The notes below the pieces were generated by a model. That model did not search any database and was not told where the DNA came from. It saw nothing but the letters and a program-made list of their open reading frames with translations. Source: Anisus vortex (Eukaryota; Mollusca; Gastropoda; Planorbidae). From it: a DNA stretch of 64,000 nt. The position numbers and the translations under genes are program-made. How positions within the stretch are numbered: position 1 is the stretch's first letter; every line of letters starts with the position of its first letter. Of the stretch, positions 1 through 11,901 are shown piece by piece. The stretch is from NCBI GenBank assembly GCA_949126835.1, contig OX421495.1:29115171-29179170 (forward strand). The letters are read 5' to 3'.

Positions 1-225
1 TAACTGTAGGCTATAACTGTAGGCTATAACTGTAGGCTATAACTGTAGGCTATAACTGTAGGCTATAACTGTAGGCTATAACTGTAGGCTATAACTGTAG
101 GCTATAACTGTAGGCTATAACTGTAGGCTATAACTGTAGGCTATAACTGTAGGCTATAACTGTAGGCTATAACTGTAGGCTATAACTGTAAGCTATAACT
201 GTAGGCTATAACTGTAGGCTATAAC
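1..225. repeat. 13-bp tandem satellite
   Basis: About 17 head-to-tail copies of TAACTGTAGGCTA, nearly perfect (one unit reads TAAGCTA). The array runs off the left edge of the window, so its full length is unknown. Confidence 0.97.
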
Positions 226-540
226 CTTTGAAACATTCCAACAAAGTTGGATATCAATAGATACGTGCGTAAAAATACTCATACGTTTGTTGAATTTCTG
301 TCTGCATGTGTGTGTGTATTGTGTGTGTGTAGGAGTGGGTTAGTTTATATAAGAAAAAGTTGCGGGCAGATGGTGAGAGGAAATGTTTGTTGGAGTTTTT
401 GTAAGGAAATGTATAGGCCAGGTAAACCACCGACTGCGTGGGTCGGCAAGGGAGGCGAGTTGAGAATGACGTTATGAACATCTGCGATGATAGTGAAACA
501 TTCCGAAGGAAATCCACTTTATCTATTGATTAATTAATTA
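226..540. other. unassigned spacer with short TG run
   Basis: No recognisable gene. It holds a short TG-rich run near 305-330. Small open frames exist on both strands here but resemble nothing I know. Confidence 0.5.
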
Positions 541-790
541 GTGACTCATGATGAATTGGTGACTTATTGATGAATTAGTGACTTATTGATGAATTAGTGA
601 CTTATTGATTAAGCTTAGTAAATTATTGATGAATTAGAAACTATTTGATGATTTAGTAAAATATTCATGAATTATTGATTTATTGATTTATTTATGACTT
701 AGTGAATTATTATTAAATTAGTGACAATTTGATGAATTAGTTAATTATTAATAAATTAGTTATTTATTGATGAATTATTTAATATATTGA
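540..790. repeat. degenerate ~19-bp AT-rich tandem repeat
   Basis: Imperfect copies of a unit close to GATGAATTAGTGACTTATT, clear at the left and increasingly diverged to the right. This is an old minisatellite. Confidence 0.75.
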
Positions 791-1020
791 CTCAATTTAA
801 AAAAAAGCGTTAAAAACTTATAAGCGTATAGTGGTATCATTTTTCATTTGTTTACTGATTTCCAACGCTTTCATATTCTCTAAAGTAAAGAACTGAATAC
901 ATCTGACGAAAGTCTAAAGGTTCCTACGGTTATTTCATAAAACGACTTAAAAATGCGATGCATGCAATTGTAAAATGCCCTTTTAATTTTTTTTTATATC
1001 TGTTCCTTTTCATCTCCCTA

Positions 1021-1596
1021 TAGGGCGTTTGCAATCACGTGACAAAAAGCACGTGATTTGTGTTTACTTTGAGTAATGGTGTACAAGTAATAATGGCCGC
1101 TGTATTAATAAAGTTTCATATAGGCTCGAGCTTTTTTTAAATGATGCATTGTGTTTTAAGTCTTATTAAGATTTAAGCTGTATTATGTATGTTAAATAAA
1201 ATAGGCTATTTTATTATTATCATAGACATAGATCATAGACGATGTGAGCCTATTAGTGACTTGACTAGATAGCCTATTCACCAACAACACTATCACTTGA
1301 CATTGTAGCCTAGCCTACGAAACATTAAAAGTGTAGGCCTATAAAGTGAAATTGAAAGTGTAAATAGGTCTAGCCGGACCTAGCCTAATCACATTAATCA
1401 ATTAATCTACAGTACTACTATTTACCTCCTTATTTTTTAGTAGGATAGCCAATATTCAGATGTGAATTGTGCATGATAAAGAGCAACTTCACTTTCACCA
1501 CGTTACATTTGTACCTCAAGTGGGTTCTTATATTTACACAAATACGTCACTAAAAATAGAGTAAAAACATAAGCCACGCCCACTGAGAACGCTCTA
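1021..1596. mobile_element. MITE copy 1 (about 576 bp, short TIRs)
   Basis: A non-coding element that begins TAGGGCGTTTGC and ends with the near inverse (GAGAACGCTCTA). A second copy, about 95% alike by eye, lies at 11902-12474, which defines the ends. Near the left end is an inverted pair of CACGTG-containing words separated by five A/G bases, able to form a hairpin. The flanks suggest a TA target duplication, but this is not certain. The last bases of this copy are also the target site of the hAT element that follows. Confidence 0.8.
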
Positions 1597-1599
1597 TAC

Positions 1600-3503
1600 C
1601 AGGCATGTCAAACGTGCGGCCCGCGGGCCGAATGCGCTCCTTTGATAGCACGTGTGCGGCCCGAACAAAGTATACTGCAATTGTCTCATTTAATGGCGAA
1701 AATTGCAGTTTTAATATTTTGGTACTAATATAACAGCCTTGCCACGGCAAAAGAGTGCAACTTAAAAAGACATTATGAAACCAACCTTCGATCCTGCGAT
1801 TAATTTGAGGGCTTAATGTGTGTTTTAAGACTCAAGAAGGCTAACTTGATACAGCAACAGACGTGTTTTATAAAAACAGATCAAGCCAATGTCGCTGCCG
1901 TTACTGCAAGTTATGAACTCAGCCGAATGGTCGCCATTAGTGAGAAATCTTACAGTGAATGAGATTACGTAAAGCATTGCCTTATGAAAGCGGCTGACAT
2001 TGTGTGCCCACAGAAGGCACAGTTATTTTTAAGAATATTTCGTTAACCACGAACACTGTTGCTGGACGGATGGATGAAATAGGAGTTGAAGGCTGCATCA
2101 TCCAAATTTGAACATTTTTGATGAGACATTTGACATCTCTGGAATAGCACAGCTTGCAGTTTTTATTAGGGCCTGTGACAGTGAATTTAAAATTTATATA
2201 GAACTGATCGAACTAATCCCAATGCATGACATTACAACGAGCAAATTCTGCATGACTATGATTTTGATTTGAGTAAACCTGTGTGTTTATCTACTGACGG
2301 TGTTGCTGCCAACTTGCGAAGAAAAATTGAGAACTCTTATCCAGATTCGTGCTTAGTGTGGTCACAATAACAGTGAACTTTATCAAATGCAATGCTCTCA
2401 ATCATCGTCGATTCGGTCAAGTGTTAGAAGACATGGATAGTCAGTTCAACGATGTTCCATTCTATGCAGCAGTCCGTTGGTTGTTAGTCACAAAGTGCTG
2501 AAAATATTTTACTTGCTGAGATCAGAAATTACTTTATTTTTGGAGATGAAAGGTGAAAACACAGATGAAATAAAAGATGAAAGTTGTATCCAGGATCTAG
2601 CGTTTGCTGTGGACATTAATGCACATTTAAATGAAATGATCTTAATTTGAAATTACAAGGCAAAAAAAACTCATCACTTAGTTGTAGGACGACATCAAGA
2701 CTTTCATTACGAAAATAAGCTTATGGAAGACACAGTTGTCACGTGAAAATTTGGTTAATTTTCTTAAATGCAAATAACTCAAAAGCAAGGCCAATGCTAA
2801 ATCTGTACTTATCTTTGCTAAATATGAGTCAGATAGTTATTGTTAAAAGAGTTCCAGGAAAGATTTAGTAATTTCTCATCTTTTGAATAACATTTTGCTT
2901 TATTCTCGGCACCATTCAACTTTGATGTTGTCAAAGCAGAGAAAAATTTGCAGATGGAGCTATTAGAAATGCAGTCTGATTCTACACTTAAAGCAAAGTA
3001 TCTAGAAGTCGGGATGCCTGGCTTCTATTCATACCTTCCTGAAAAGTTTACAAACTTCAGAAAGTTTTCAACTAGGATTATGGCAATTTTTGGTTCCACC
3101 TATGTGTGTGAACAGTTATTTTCTTCATGAAATTAACAAAAACTTCTCAAAGATCAAGGCTGACCGATGAACACTTGTCATCCCTGATGAAGGTCGGAAC
3201 TGCAAATACATTTCAGCCAGATATACGAAAAATTGTCATGAAAAGGAGGCATCAAACCTCAGGACAAAATACTTGATTAAAGTGTAAAAATTATTGAATG
3301 TTCTTAAATGTTGGATTACAATTGTTATATTTGGCGTTGTGGGGGGTTAGCTTAACAATAACAAAACCGTTGTAGTAGGCGTGCAAATTAATTAAATATA
3401 ATTCAATAAGATTACAGTGTTTCTCAAATTTGTTGGTGTGGCCCGCCGGTATACTCAAAGTATCTTATGCGGCCCATGGTGCTTTTTGAGTTTGACACGC
3501 CTG
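1600..3503 (+). mobile_element. hAT DNA transposon (decayed)
   Basis: The terminal inverted repeats are CAGGCATGTCAAAC at the left and the inverse of CAGGCGTGTCAAAC at the right, 13 of 14 matching. The element is flanked on both sides by the 8-bp duplication CTCTATAC (1592-1599 and 3504-3511), the size expected for the hAT superfamily. GC-rich GGCCCGC words follow each terminus. The paralogous MITE at 12474 has no such insertion and so serves as an empty site. The interior holds a broken transposase (separate entry). Confidence 0.95.
1770..3276 (+). pseudogene. hAT transposase remnant (GTF2IRD2/ZBED-like group)
   Basis: Degenerate transposase of the hAT superfamily, related to the vertebrate-named GTF2IRD2/SCAND3/ZBED-like proteins. 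The enzyme would cut and paste the surrounding element. Recognisable pieces appear in order but in shifting frames: KHCLMKAADIVCPQKAQ near 1970-2025, SKPVCLSTDGVAA near 2270, then NHRRFGQVLEDMDSQF near 2400-2450. The C-terminal hAT dimerisation region, with FGSTYVCEQLFSS, lies at 2948-3128. A one-base frame change at 3128 is followed by LTDEHLSSLMKVGT and the stop at 3274-3276. Multiple stops and shifts mean no active protein. The catalytic acidic residues cannot be assigned reliably. Confidence 0.88.
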
Positions 3504-3511
3504 CTCTATAC

Positions 3512-4375
3512 CCTATTCTCTCAACACTTTGAGGAAATACAAAGGAACTGGAAAAATTCAAGAATGATAGCTGCTATCAATTGCTGCCTTCTGTTAAGTA
3601 AACTGCCAAAAAAAAAAAAACAGCGGGTTTTCCCGATGTTTTTGTCGTCATGGGGTGTTCCTGGAAGTGACGATAAAAATAAAAGGGAACGCTTTAAACG
3701 TTAAACCCATGCACGAGTGTTTACGTTCAATCAAATAAACATGGTTGAAGTAAAACCCACTCTGGGAAAACCATACTCCTAAAGGATCAGTTGTAAAGCT
3801 GCACTCAAAGTTTATTCTAGGATACTTGTACTCCATTAAAATATAATCAATTACACCAAATCGAAGTCACACAGGGACATACATAGGCCTATAGACACAC
3901 AGACATACACACACGATTCTATTCTATGCTCTTGAGTTGATGTTTCCTAGACAACAGTTTTTAACAACGCTATACATTGGTCAAGAACTAAGTGGATATT
4001 GATTATCATTTTAACCAAGAATAATTTAATGAAAAGATTGTCTGCGATCAATTATTAAATACAACTATCACTCTTAAGTAAACTTATATTTTCTTATAAC
4101 TGAAAAGGATTATACAAAAGTCAATATATTGGTATGTGAGAGGAGTTCGGATAATGAGTCGACATTATCTCCATCTATCCCCCCCCCCCCCCCATTCTCC
4201 AATACATGCCACTATTACTTCTAAAATATATTGCTAAAATAGTAATTTTATTGTTAGATTATCCCTGTCTATTTTAAACGCAGATCTTATTTTTGTCTTA
4301 TATAATGACATTTAAAATGAAAAGCTTGAAATTTTGTGAAACTCTACAACATAATATAGGTTTAGATTAGAAAAC
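3512..4375. other. unassigned AT-rich DNA
   Basis: Contains an A-run near 3608-3620 and a poly-C run near 4179-4192. Open frames on both strands around 3417-3836 are short and unrecognised. Confidence 0.5.
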
Positions 4376-4575
4376 TGCCTATAATATCTTAAACATTATT
4401 ACGCACTGTCTATTACATCTTAAACATTATTACACTTTGTCTGTTACATCTTAAACATTATTACACTTTGTCTGTTACATCTCAAACATTATTACACTTT
4501 GTCTGTTACATCTTAAACATTAATACACACTATCTATTACATCTTAAGGATTATTACTCACTGTCTATTACATCA
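4375..4575. repeat. 31-bp tandem repeat
   Basis: About six copies of a 31-bp unit beginning TCTTAAACATTATTACACTT. The later copies are diverged. Confidence 0.85.
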
Positions 4576-5897
4576 AATACTTATTGCATAGCAACTATAA
4601 AATACTATTTCCCAGCCCAACCTTCTAGTCCCACCGCAAATAACGTTCTATTTATATATTCGATGTTGTATAATTTTCAAATAGACAATTTTGTAAGGTT
4701 TGCTAATATGTTGGTGTAAGACTCAAGGTTGGCCTCTCAAATTATGTAGATGTTAGTTAAATCTGGCACTCAGTTCAATTAACGGAACCAGTACTCACTA
4801 ACCAGAGATCGTCTTTCAACTACAGTCATTTTTTAATCATAATTTTTTCCTAGAAATTGTTTTTTTGCAGTGATGCGGCAGGTAGCAGGCAAAGATTTCA
4901 ATACTTTTTTTTCTCTCTCCCTCTGTTTTTCAGTTCATGGTGTTTTTAAGTGTTCCAGACAAGCTCCTTGATGTAGTCGTCACATCAAACCATCAAGTGA
5001 ACATAATTTTCTTTTAGCTTCTTACCTCAGGTGCAATTAGTGAAGTGTTTTCTACGTAAATAGTAGAGGCGAGCTAAAATTAGCTCTCACGTGCAATTAT
5101 GTTAATAGCCCTGAATCTGATAGAAACCATACGTTGTATAGAATGCTATTTGTTGGAAGGGTAAAAAATATCACGAATAAATCAGAAGAGCATTGTGATT
5201 AGCAGAATAAATATTTATTAACATTAACTTTGGTATTCGTCATCACTTATAGACACTTAGTGTAACAAAGGTCAACATGGTCGATATATGAAGAAATGAA
5301 TATAAAGGAACCAATCAAAACTGTAGTTATTCCTATAGTTAAATAGTACGAAAAACGTGTAGATGATATAAGAAGTAAAATCATTCATACTCCATCCAGC
5401 ATTTGTTGTAATTTTCAGTCAAGCTTTAAGATTTATAATCCTTTGAGCCAACCTCACCTTTAACCTAATATATTTATCATCACTATATTTCACTAACAAA
5501 CAACACATATTTATTTAGTGCCACACTCAATACTAATATTTTTAATACTGGCTGACTTCTTAGAATTTAGATTGTCTTCACCTTAATCCTTCTTAGAATT
5601 TTAGAATTGTGTTTTACTTCAAGTGAAACCTTCCGAGAATTCGGTCAGACTTTTAATTCAAGTTTAATTCCCCATACATCTTAAGATCGTAAACAAAACG
5701 TAGAGCCCAAAACATTTATACACATTTTTAAAATGAAAGGTTTTCAAATTAGGTTCCAAAAATAAATTCTAATGCAAACAAAACGAAAAATACATTTTCT
5801 CAGAAATTGCACGTATAAGTAGCACTTTTTGATGATTAAATGTGTATACTTTAGTGAAAGAAAACATGTTATCGTTGCATTTTGCAAACAAAAGCCT
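4576..5897. other. unassigned AT-rich DNA
   Basis: I see no coding, RNA or clear transposon signal in this 1.3 kb. Confidence 0.45.
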
Positions 5898-5901
5898 TTA
5901 A

Positions 5902-6511
5902 CTCATTCACTCCGCTGAGCCACTGTCAGTGGCTTTGTATATTTTGTGTCTTTTTTTCTATAATCCCACTTTTAATATTACTTTTCCTGATTCTAGTTTT
6001 TAATGTATTATATTGTTATAGTTTATGTTTCTATATGTTGATTTAAATCATTTTTTTAAATAAATATTAGCACATTTTGGGTACAATTTTTTTAACAAAT
6101 GTTGCACGATAGAGCCTCAGAGCGTATAAATCAAAAACCGTTCAATAAATTTATTTGAAACTTTCTACATTTGTTTATAAATTGATATTTAGAACATGAT
6201 TGCTTAGATCAAAGTTACTATGACAACTAAGTCCCCTTATAAAAGAAGAAAACTTTGTAGTTTTTTTTCTAAAGATTGAAATTTTTTTAAGTGACCTAAT
6301 TAAACATAAGTAAATCAAAATTGTTAAAAAATATTTTTTTATATAAATATAATTGAAGGAATTTTATTCCTGGTCATTTTCATATATAACTTGCAATACT
6401 TTAAATCATTACAACATAACAATTCGAGAATTTCCAAAACCGCATAGACTAATTTTTTCATCAGGAAATCTAACCGCAGCCAAGGCCCTAAAATGCTACG
6501 GAGTAAATGAG
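5902..6511. mobile_element. piggyBac-like MITE A (TTAA flanks)
   Basis: A 610-bp non-coding element flanked on both sides by TTAA (5898-5901 and 6512-6515), the piggyBac target duplication. It starts CTCATTCACTCCG and ends with the inverse of CTCATTTACTCCG, so the TIR is about 13 bp. The next 20 bp at the left resemble the matching end of the insertion at 53872-54542 (about 23 of 33 bases), so the two appear to be one family. The interior is AT-rich with no transposase. Confidence 0.8.
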
Positions 6512-6600
6512 TTAAAGGCCCATCTGTTATGGATTAATACTAGCAAAAACTCCCAAAAGAAATGTGGCACAAACAGACTATTTTCGTTAAAGCACTATGG

Positions 6601-7580
6601 GTGACTATGTCTTTTTCACCATAAGTCTGGATTTTTTGTGACTATGTCTTTTTCACCATAAGTCTGGATTTTTTGTGACTATGTCTTTTTCACCATAAGT
6701 CTGGATTTTTTGTGACGATGTCTTTTTCACCATAAGTCTGGATTTTTTGTGACGATGTCTTTTTCACCATAAGTCTGGATTTTTTGTGACGATGTCTTTT
6801 TCACCATAAGTCTGGATTTTTTGTGACGATGTCATTCTCACCATAAGTCTGGATATTTCGTGACTATGTCATTCTCACCATAAGTCTGGATTTTATGTGA
6901 CGATGTCATTCTCACCATAAGTCTGGATATTTCGTGACGATGTCATTCTCACCATAAGTCTGGATTTTATGTGACGATGTCATTCTCACCATAAGTCTGG
7001 ATATTTCGTGACGATGTCATTCTCACCATAAGTCTGGATATTTCGTGACTATGTCATTCTCACCATAAGTCTGGATTTTATGTGACGATGTCATTCTCAC
7101 CATAAGTCTGGATATTTCGTGACGATGTCATTCTCACCATAAGTCTGGATTTTATGTGACGATGTCATTCTCACCATAAGTCTGGATATTTCGTGACGAT
7201 GTCATTCTCACCATAAGTCTGGATTTTATGTGACGATGTCATTCTCACCATAAGTCTGGATATTTCGTGACGATGTCATTCTCACCATAAGTCTGGATTT
7301 TATGTGACGATGTCATTCTCACCATAAGTCTGGATATTTCGTGACGATGTCATTCTCACCATAAGTCTGGATTTTTTGTGACGATGTCATTCTCACCATA
7401 AGTCTGGATATTTCGTGACTATGTCATTCTCACCATAAGTCTGGATTTTATGTGACGATGTCTTTCTCACCATAAGTCTGGATATTTCGTGACGATGTCT
7501 TTCTCACCATAAGTCTGGATTTTTTGTGACGATGTCTTTTTCACCATAAGTCTGGATATATCGTGACTATGTCCTTCTCA
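6601..7580. repeat. 37-bp satellite with 74-bp dimers
   Basis: About 26 copies of a 37-bp unit containing CACCATAAGTCTGGAT. The left copies end in a T-run followed by GTGAC. The central copies alternate between TTTTATGTGACG and TATTTCGTGACG endings, giving a 74-bp higher-order unit. Confidence 0.97.
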
Positions 7581-8311
7581 ACATTGTGTGGCTGTGTCTG
7601 CACAAAGTATTAATGCAGTAATACAAATTCTAAACATTTCGTGAATATTTCTTTTTTAAAGTATTGACGATACGCGTGTTCTTTATGAGAAAGTGTCATT
7701 TTATATGGGTGGCTTGTTTGTATAGCCTTGGTATAAATACATAAATTATAGGAATTGAAGGCACACTGTCAATATGGAAACGTATTATTTGTTTACGTAT
7801 ATTTATTTAAAGCCAGTAAATCTAATCATCGGCCACTGGGTTAACTTCTTGTTATACAATTTAAACTTAAAGTTATACAAAAGAAAGCGTTTTTTTTGTG
7901 CACTTTGGAAACTTTTATTAGATCTAGTAGGCTACAATGAAATCATTACAATATATTATTTTGTTAATTTATTTCCTAGTCTATCCCGATATTCCCCATT
8001 TCTCTTTGCAGGTTGCATTCCAAAAGCGGTTGCTCATTTCTAAATAGATCAAAATAAAGTATCTTTCAAACTAATATCATATTTTGTCATTAAATCCCCT
8101 TAAAAATATGAAAAATGGATTGGATTTCTTTTTCGTTTTGTTTATATTATTCTACTGTTTCCACAATTCTAGGTAAATATTTGTTCAAACAATAGCCCAT
8201 TGTTAACAAGTGCTCTTAAATCTTACATAAATTTAAGTCTAAGGGTCCTACGAAAACGTAGATCTATAGTTTCATTTAGTTTACAAATAATCATGTCCTA
8301 TTATCGTTTAC
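7581..8311. other. unassigned AT-rich DNA
   Basis: Holds one 89-codon open frame at 7774-8043 with a low-complexity hydrophobic translation and no recognised family. Nothing else is visible. Confidence 0.45.
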
Positions 8312-8390
8312 ACATTTTTAACTCTAAGCCTACTGTAATCTCTGTACTATAAATTTAAACGCACATTACTCTTATACTGACCATTAAAAT

Positions 8391-8578
8391 GGGGCACGGT
8401 AGCCGAGCGGCAGCGCGTTCGACTGGCGAGCCGAAAGTCCCGGGTTCGAATCCTGGTGCAGGCTAGGATATTTTCCCGGGACTGTAGGGTGTCCCTGAGT
8501 CTACCCAGCTCTGATGGGTACCTGTCCTTAGTTGGGGTAAGGTAAAGGCGGCTGTGCATAGTGCTGGCCACACAATCA
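8391..8578 (+). mobile_element. tRNA-derived SINE copy 1, 5' portion
   Basis: Starts GGGGCACGGTAGCCGAGCGG with a pol III A box (about 8400-8411) and B box GGTTCGAATCC (8442-8452). A conserved non-tRNA body with CTACCCAGCTCTGATGGGTA and GGTAAGGTAAAGGCGGCTG follows. The same body occurs at 28141-28416. The sequence upstream (8312-8390) also matches 28063-28140, so the flank and the SINE were copied together. The 3' part is missing here and a matching piece appears at 9915-9990. Confidence 0.9.
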
Positions 8579-8585
8579 TCTATTA

Positions 8586-9475
8586 GGGGAGACCGGGGCT
8601 AGTCCGCCCATTTTTAGCATTTTTAGCTATTCAGGGTTTATTTCTGGATGGAATTCTTTGCCGATTCTCATAATCATTCCCCAACTATTCAGTTAATATT
8701 AGCTAGAAGGATTCTGGGAAACCTCTGCCCCAAATCACACAATAAAATCAAATGAGAGGTCACTCTGTGTGGGCGAATGTGCCCCACATGTGGGGCAAGT
8801 TCGTCACACATGTGGGGCACATACGCCCATGAGGGGCAAATACGCCACATGCAAAACAATTCACTAAAACAAGGTTTAAACACTCGTTACCAAAAAGAAC
8901 AAGGCAAGCTTTATTTATGTTTATGGTTCCAAATATTGTATAGATTTAAATAATAAAAAGTAACCAAGTTGGATCTAGATGAAGAACTGTTTTGATCCCA
9001 AAATTAATAAAAAAAACTTTAACTGAATACAAAGTGTAACTTTAACTTGAGGTTTCATAACGATTCAAATTCAAAAGCATCATTCGAAATAGTCAGAGTC
9101 ACTTGATGCAAATTAGTGGCATGTGTAATAGTCACATTTGTCTCCAATACAATGTTCATGTGACCATTCTTTGCACTGCAGACATTGTATCCAGGATTCC
9201 TTTTACTGTGAGAAATGAGAAAATACAATATCTCATCTTCTTCCTCTGATGACGATTCCTTTGCAGTGTTTCTTTTTGCTTGTTTCTTATTCACAACTGA
9301 AGTCTTTTTTCCAGGTTGCTTTGCGCTTTTCTTGCACTTTTTTTCCAAATGGTCCGGTTCTAAGTTTCGCTTTTTCTAGCGTGTCTGTCAGAATGCAGTT
9401 TTCCTCTTCCTTTACCCGCGTGTTGGTAACTTTCGCGGAGGAGTTTTGGGGTGAGGCTTAATTGAAACAGGCGAA
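8586..9475 (-). pseudogene. pogo/Tigger-like transposon end with transposase C-terminal fragment
   Basis: The minus strand near 9055-9348 encodes a lysine-rich then acidic tail (SSSEEEDE). After a frame change it reads WIQCLQCKEWSHEHC and then CDYYTC (about 9115-9193), a PHD-like zinc finger seen at the C-terminus of many pogo/Tigger-type DDE transposases. The DDE core is absent. About 470 bp beyond this 3' end lies GGGGAGACCGGGGCTAGTCC at 8586 preceded by TA, a plausible terminal repeat with TA target. GTGGGGCA words repeat inside (about 8780-8850). The opposite terminus was not found, so the assignment to pogo rather than another zinc-finger-tailed transposase such as piggyBac is tentative. 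Confidence 0.5.
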
Positions 9476-9524
9476 AAGTCAGCTGCTGCTACAAGCCGCA
9501 CCGATGTTCCTTGCCTTTGAAAAG

Positions 9525-9912
9525 GGCCTGGTTGATCCTGGTGAGAAGTTGGTCCTGGCGAGAAGGGCCTGGTTGATCCTGGCGAGAAGGGCCTGTTGAT
9601 CCTGGCGAGAAGGGCCTGGTTGATCCTGGCGAGAAGGGCCTGTTGATCCTGGCGAGAAGGGCATGTTTGATCCTGGCGAGAAGGTCGAGAAATGTCTGGT
9701 TAGTCCTGTTGAGAAAGTTCTGGTTAGTCCTGGTGAGAAAGTTCTGGTTAGTCCTGATAAGAAAGTTCTGGTTGGTCCTGGTGAGAAAGTTCTGGTTAGT
9801 CCTGGTGAGAAAGTTCTGGTTGGTCTGGTGAGAAAGTTCTGGTTAGTCCTGGTGAGAAAGTTCTGGTTGGTCCTGGTGAGAAAGTTTTGGTTAGTCCAGG
9901 TGAGAAAGTTCT
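9525..9912. repeat. 24-bp minisatellite
   Basis: About 16 copies of a 24-bp unit, TGGTTGATCCTGGCGAGAAG at the left changing to TGGTTAGTCCTGGTGAGAAAG at the right. The period is a multiple of three, so frames stay open and encode a repeating VSPGEKVL-like peptide. I see no evidence that it is translated. Confidence 0.95.
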
Positions 9913-9914
9913 AG

Positions 9915-9990
9915 TGGCCTCAGAAACTGGTGAACGCTGCTTCATCGGATCTATGGATCAGTTCGGTCCAACGGGTACTTTACTATTATC
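9915..9990 (+). mobile_element. SINE 3' fragment
   Basis: GGCCTCAGAAACTGGTGAA through GGGTACTTTACT matches the 3' end of the SINE at 28340-28407. It is probably the missing 3' part of the copy at 8391, separated from it by the pogo-like fragment and the minisatellite. Confidence 0.7.
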
Positions 9991-10058
9991 TTTTACACTG
10001 GGCTATTACTTTCCTTTTAAGTCATATTGCCCTAATTAATCAAGATAAGTTATACATA

Positions 10059-10130
10059 GGCCTACATACATACATACATACATACATACATACATACATA
10101 CATACATACATACATACATGCATGCATACA

Positions 10131-10161
<31 letters not shown>

Positions 10162-11642
10162 GTAGGCCTATATATAGATATATAGACAGTAGCGTAGCAA
10201 GGTTTTTATTTTTGACGCTTGGGGTAGAGAACTTTAAAAAAAAATGCTTACATTTACCACTTTGCATCCATACATACATACATACATACATACATACATA
10301 CATACATACATACATACATACATACATACATACATACATACATACATACATACATACATACATACATACATACATACATACATACATACATACATACATA
10401 CATACATACATACATACATACATACATACATACATACATACATACATACATACATACATACATACATACATACATACATACATACATACATACATACATA
10501 CATACATACATACATACATACATACATACATACATACATACATACATACATACATACATACATACATACATACATACATACATACATACATACATACATA
10601 CATACATACATACATACATACATACATACATACATACATACATACATACATACATACATACATACATACATACATACATACATACATACATACATACATA
10701 CATACATACATACATACATACATACATACATACATACATACATACATACATACATACATACATACATACATACATACATACATACATACATACATACATA
10801 CATACATACATACATACATACATACATACATACATACATACATACATACATACATACATACATACATACATACATACATACATACATACATACATACATA
10901 CATACATACATACATACATACATACATACATACATACATACATACATACATACATACATACATACATACATACATACATACATACATACATACATACATA
11001 CATACATACATACATACATACATACATACATACATACATACATACATACATACATACATACATACATACATACATACATACATACATACATACATACATA
11101 CATACATACATACATACATACATACATACATACATACATACATACATACATACATACATACATACATACATACATACATACATACATACATACATACATA
11201 CATACATACATACATACATACATACATACATACATACATACATACATACATACATACATACATACATACATACATACATACATACATACATACATACATA
11301 CATACATACATACATACATACATACATACATACATACATACATACATACATACATACATACATACATACATACATACATACATACATACATACATACATA
11401 CATACATACATACATACATACATACATACATACATACATACATACATACATACATACATACATACATACATACATACATACATACATACATACATACATA
11501 CATACATACATACATACATACATACATACATACATACATACATACATACATACATACATACATACATACATACATACATACATACATACATACATACATA
11601 CATACATACATACATACATACATACATACATACATACATACA

Positions 11643-11672
<30 letters not shown>
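10059..11672. repeat. TACA tetranucleotide array (1.6 kb)
   Basis: A (CATA)n array at about 10059-10160 and again at about 10269-11672, the second nearly pure for 1.4 kb. The two are separated by a 108-bp unique segment. Long IHTY/MYVC open frames across it are artefacts of the repeat. Confidence 0.98.
10160..10268. repeat. direct repeat flanking the TACA array (left copy)
   Basis: TATGTAGGCCTATATATAGA through GGGGTAGAGAACTTTA recurs at 11672-11759, each time directly after a CATA run. The copies differ by a small indel near the end. The array and its tail were therefore duplicated as a unit. The tail contains CAGTAGCGTAGCAAGG, which resembles a hAT-MITE terminus. Confidence 0.9.
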
Positions 11673-11673
<1 letters not shown>

Positions 11674-11759
11674 GTAGGCCTATATATAGATATATAGACA
11701 GTAGCGTAGCAAGGTTTTTATTTTTGACGCTTGGGGTAGAGAACTTTACATTTACCACT
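11672..11759. repeat. direct repeat flanking the TACA array (right copy)
   Basis: Right-hand partner of 10160-10268. It lacks a short A-rich insertion present in the left copy. Confidence 0.9.
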
Positions 11760-11901
11760 TTTCTCAAATTAATGGAAGAACTAAAAATACTAAAAATAAA
11801 CTAAATAAACTAAAAATACGTTTCCAGTTTTACATAAATACACTGTGTCCCGGAATAGGCCCCTAGACACGTTTTGTAATAGTGGAGTTTTTATTTCACT
11901 A

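Noticed and set aside
1..225. Telomeric repeat
   Set aside because: The 13-bp unit is not TTAGGG-like and the array is internal or edge-cut without terminal features.
3412..3836. Small plus and minus frames after the hAT end
   Set aside because: I considered a THAP-like domain, but the Cys/His spacing does not fit and the frames are short.
6601..7580. CRISPR-like array of 37-bp repeats
   Set aside because: Units are directly contiguous with no unique spacers, there are no cas genes, and the genome is clearly eukaryotic. The same applies to the 38- and 39-bp arrays.
8391..8470. Functional tRNA (Leu/Ser-like)
   Set aside because: The A and B boxes are good, but the acceptor stem does not pair properly and the body continues into a SINE that is repeated elsewhere.
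9930..11804. Long open frames with IHTY or MYVC repeats
   Set aside because: Products of a pure tetranucleotide array, present on both strands in several frames. No coding evidence.
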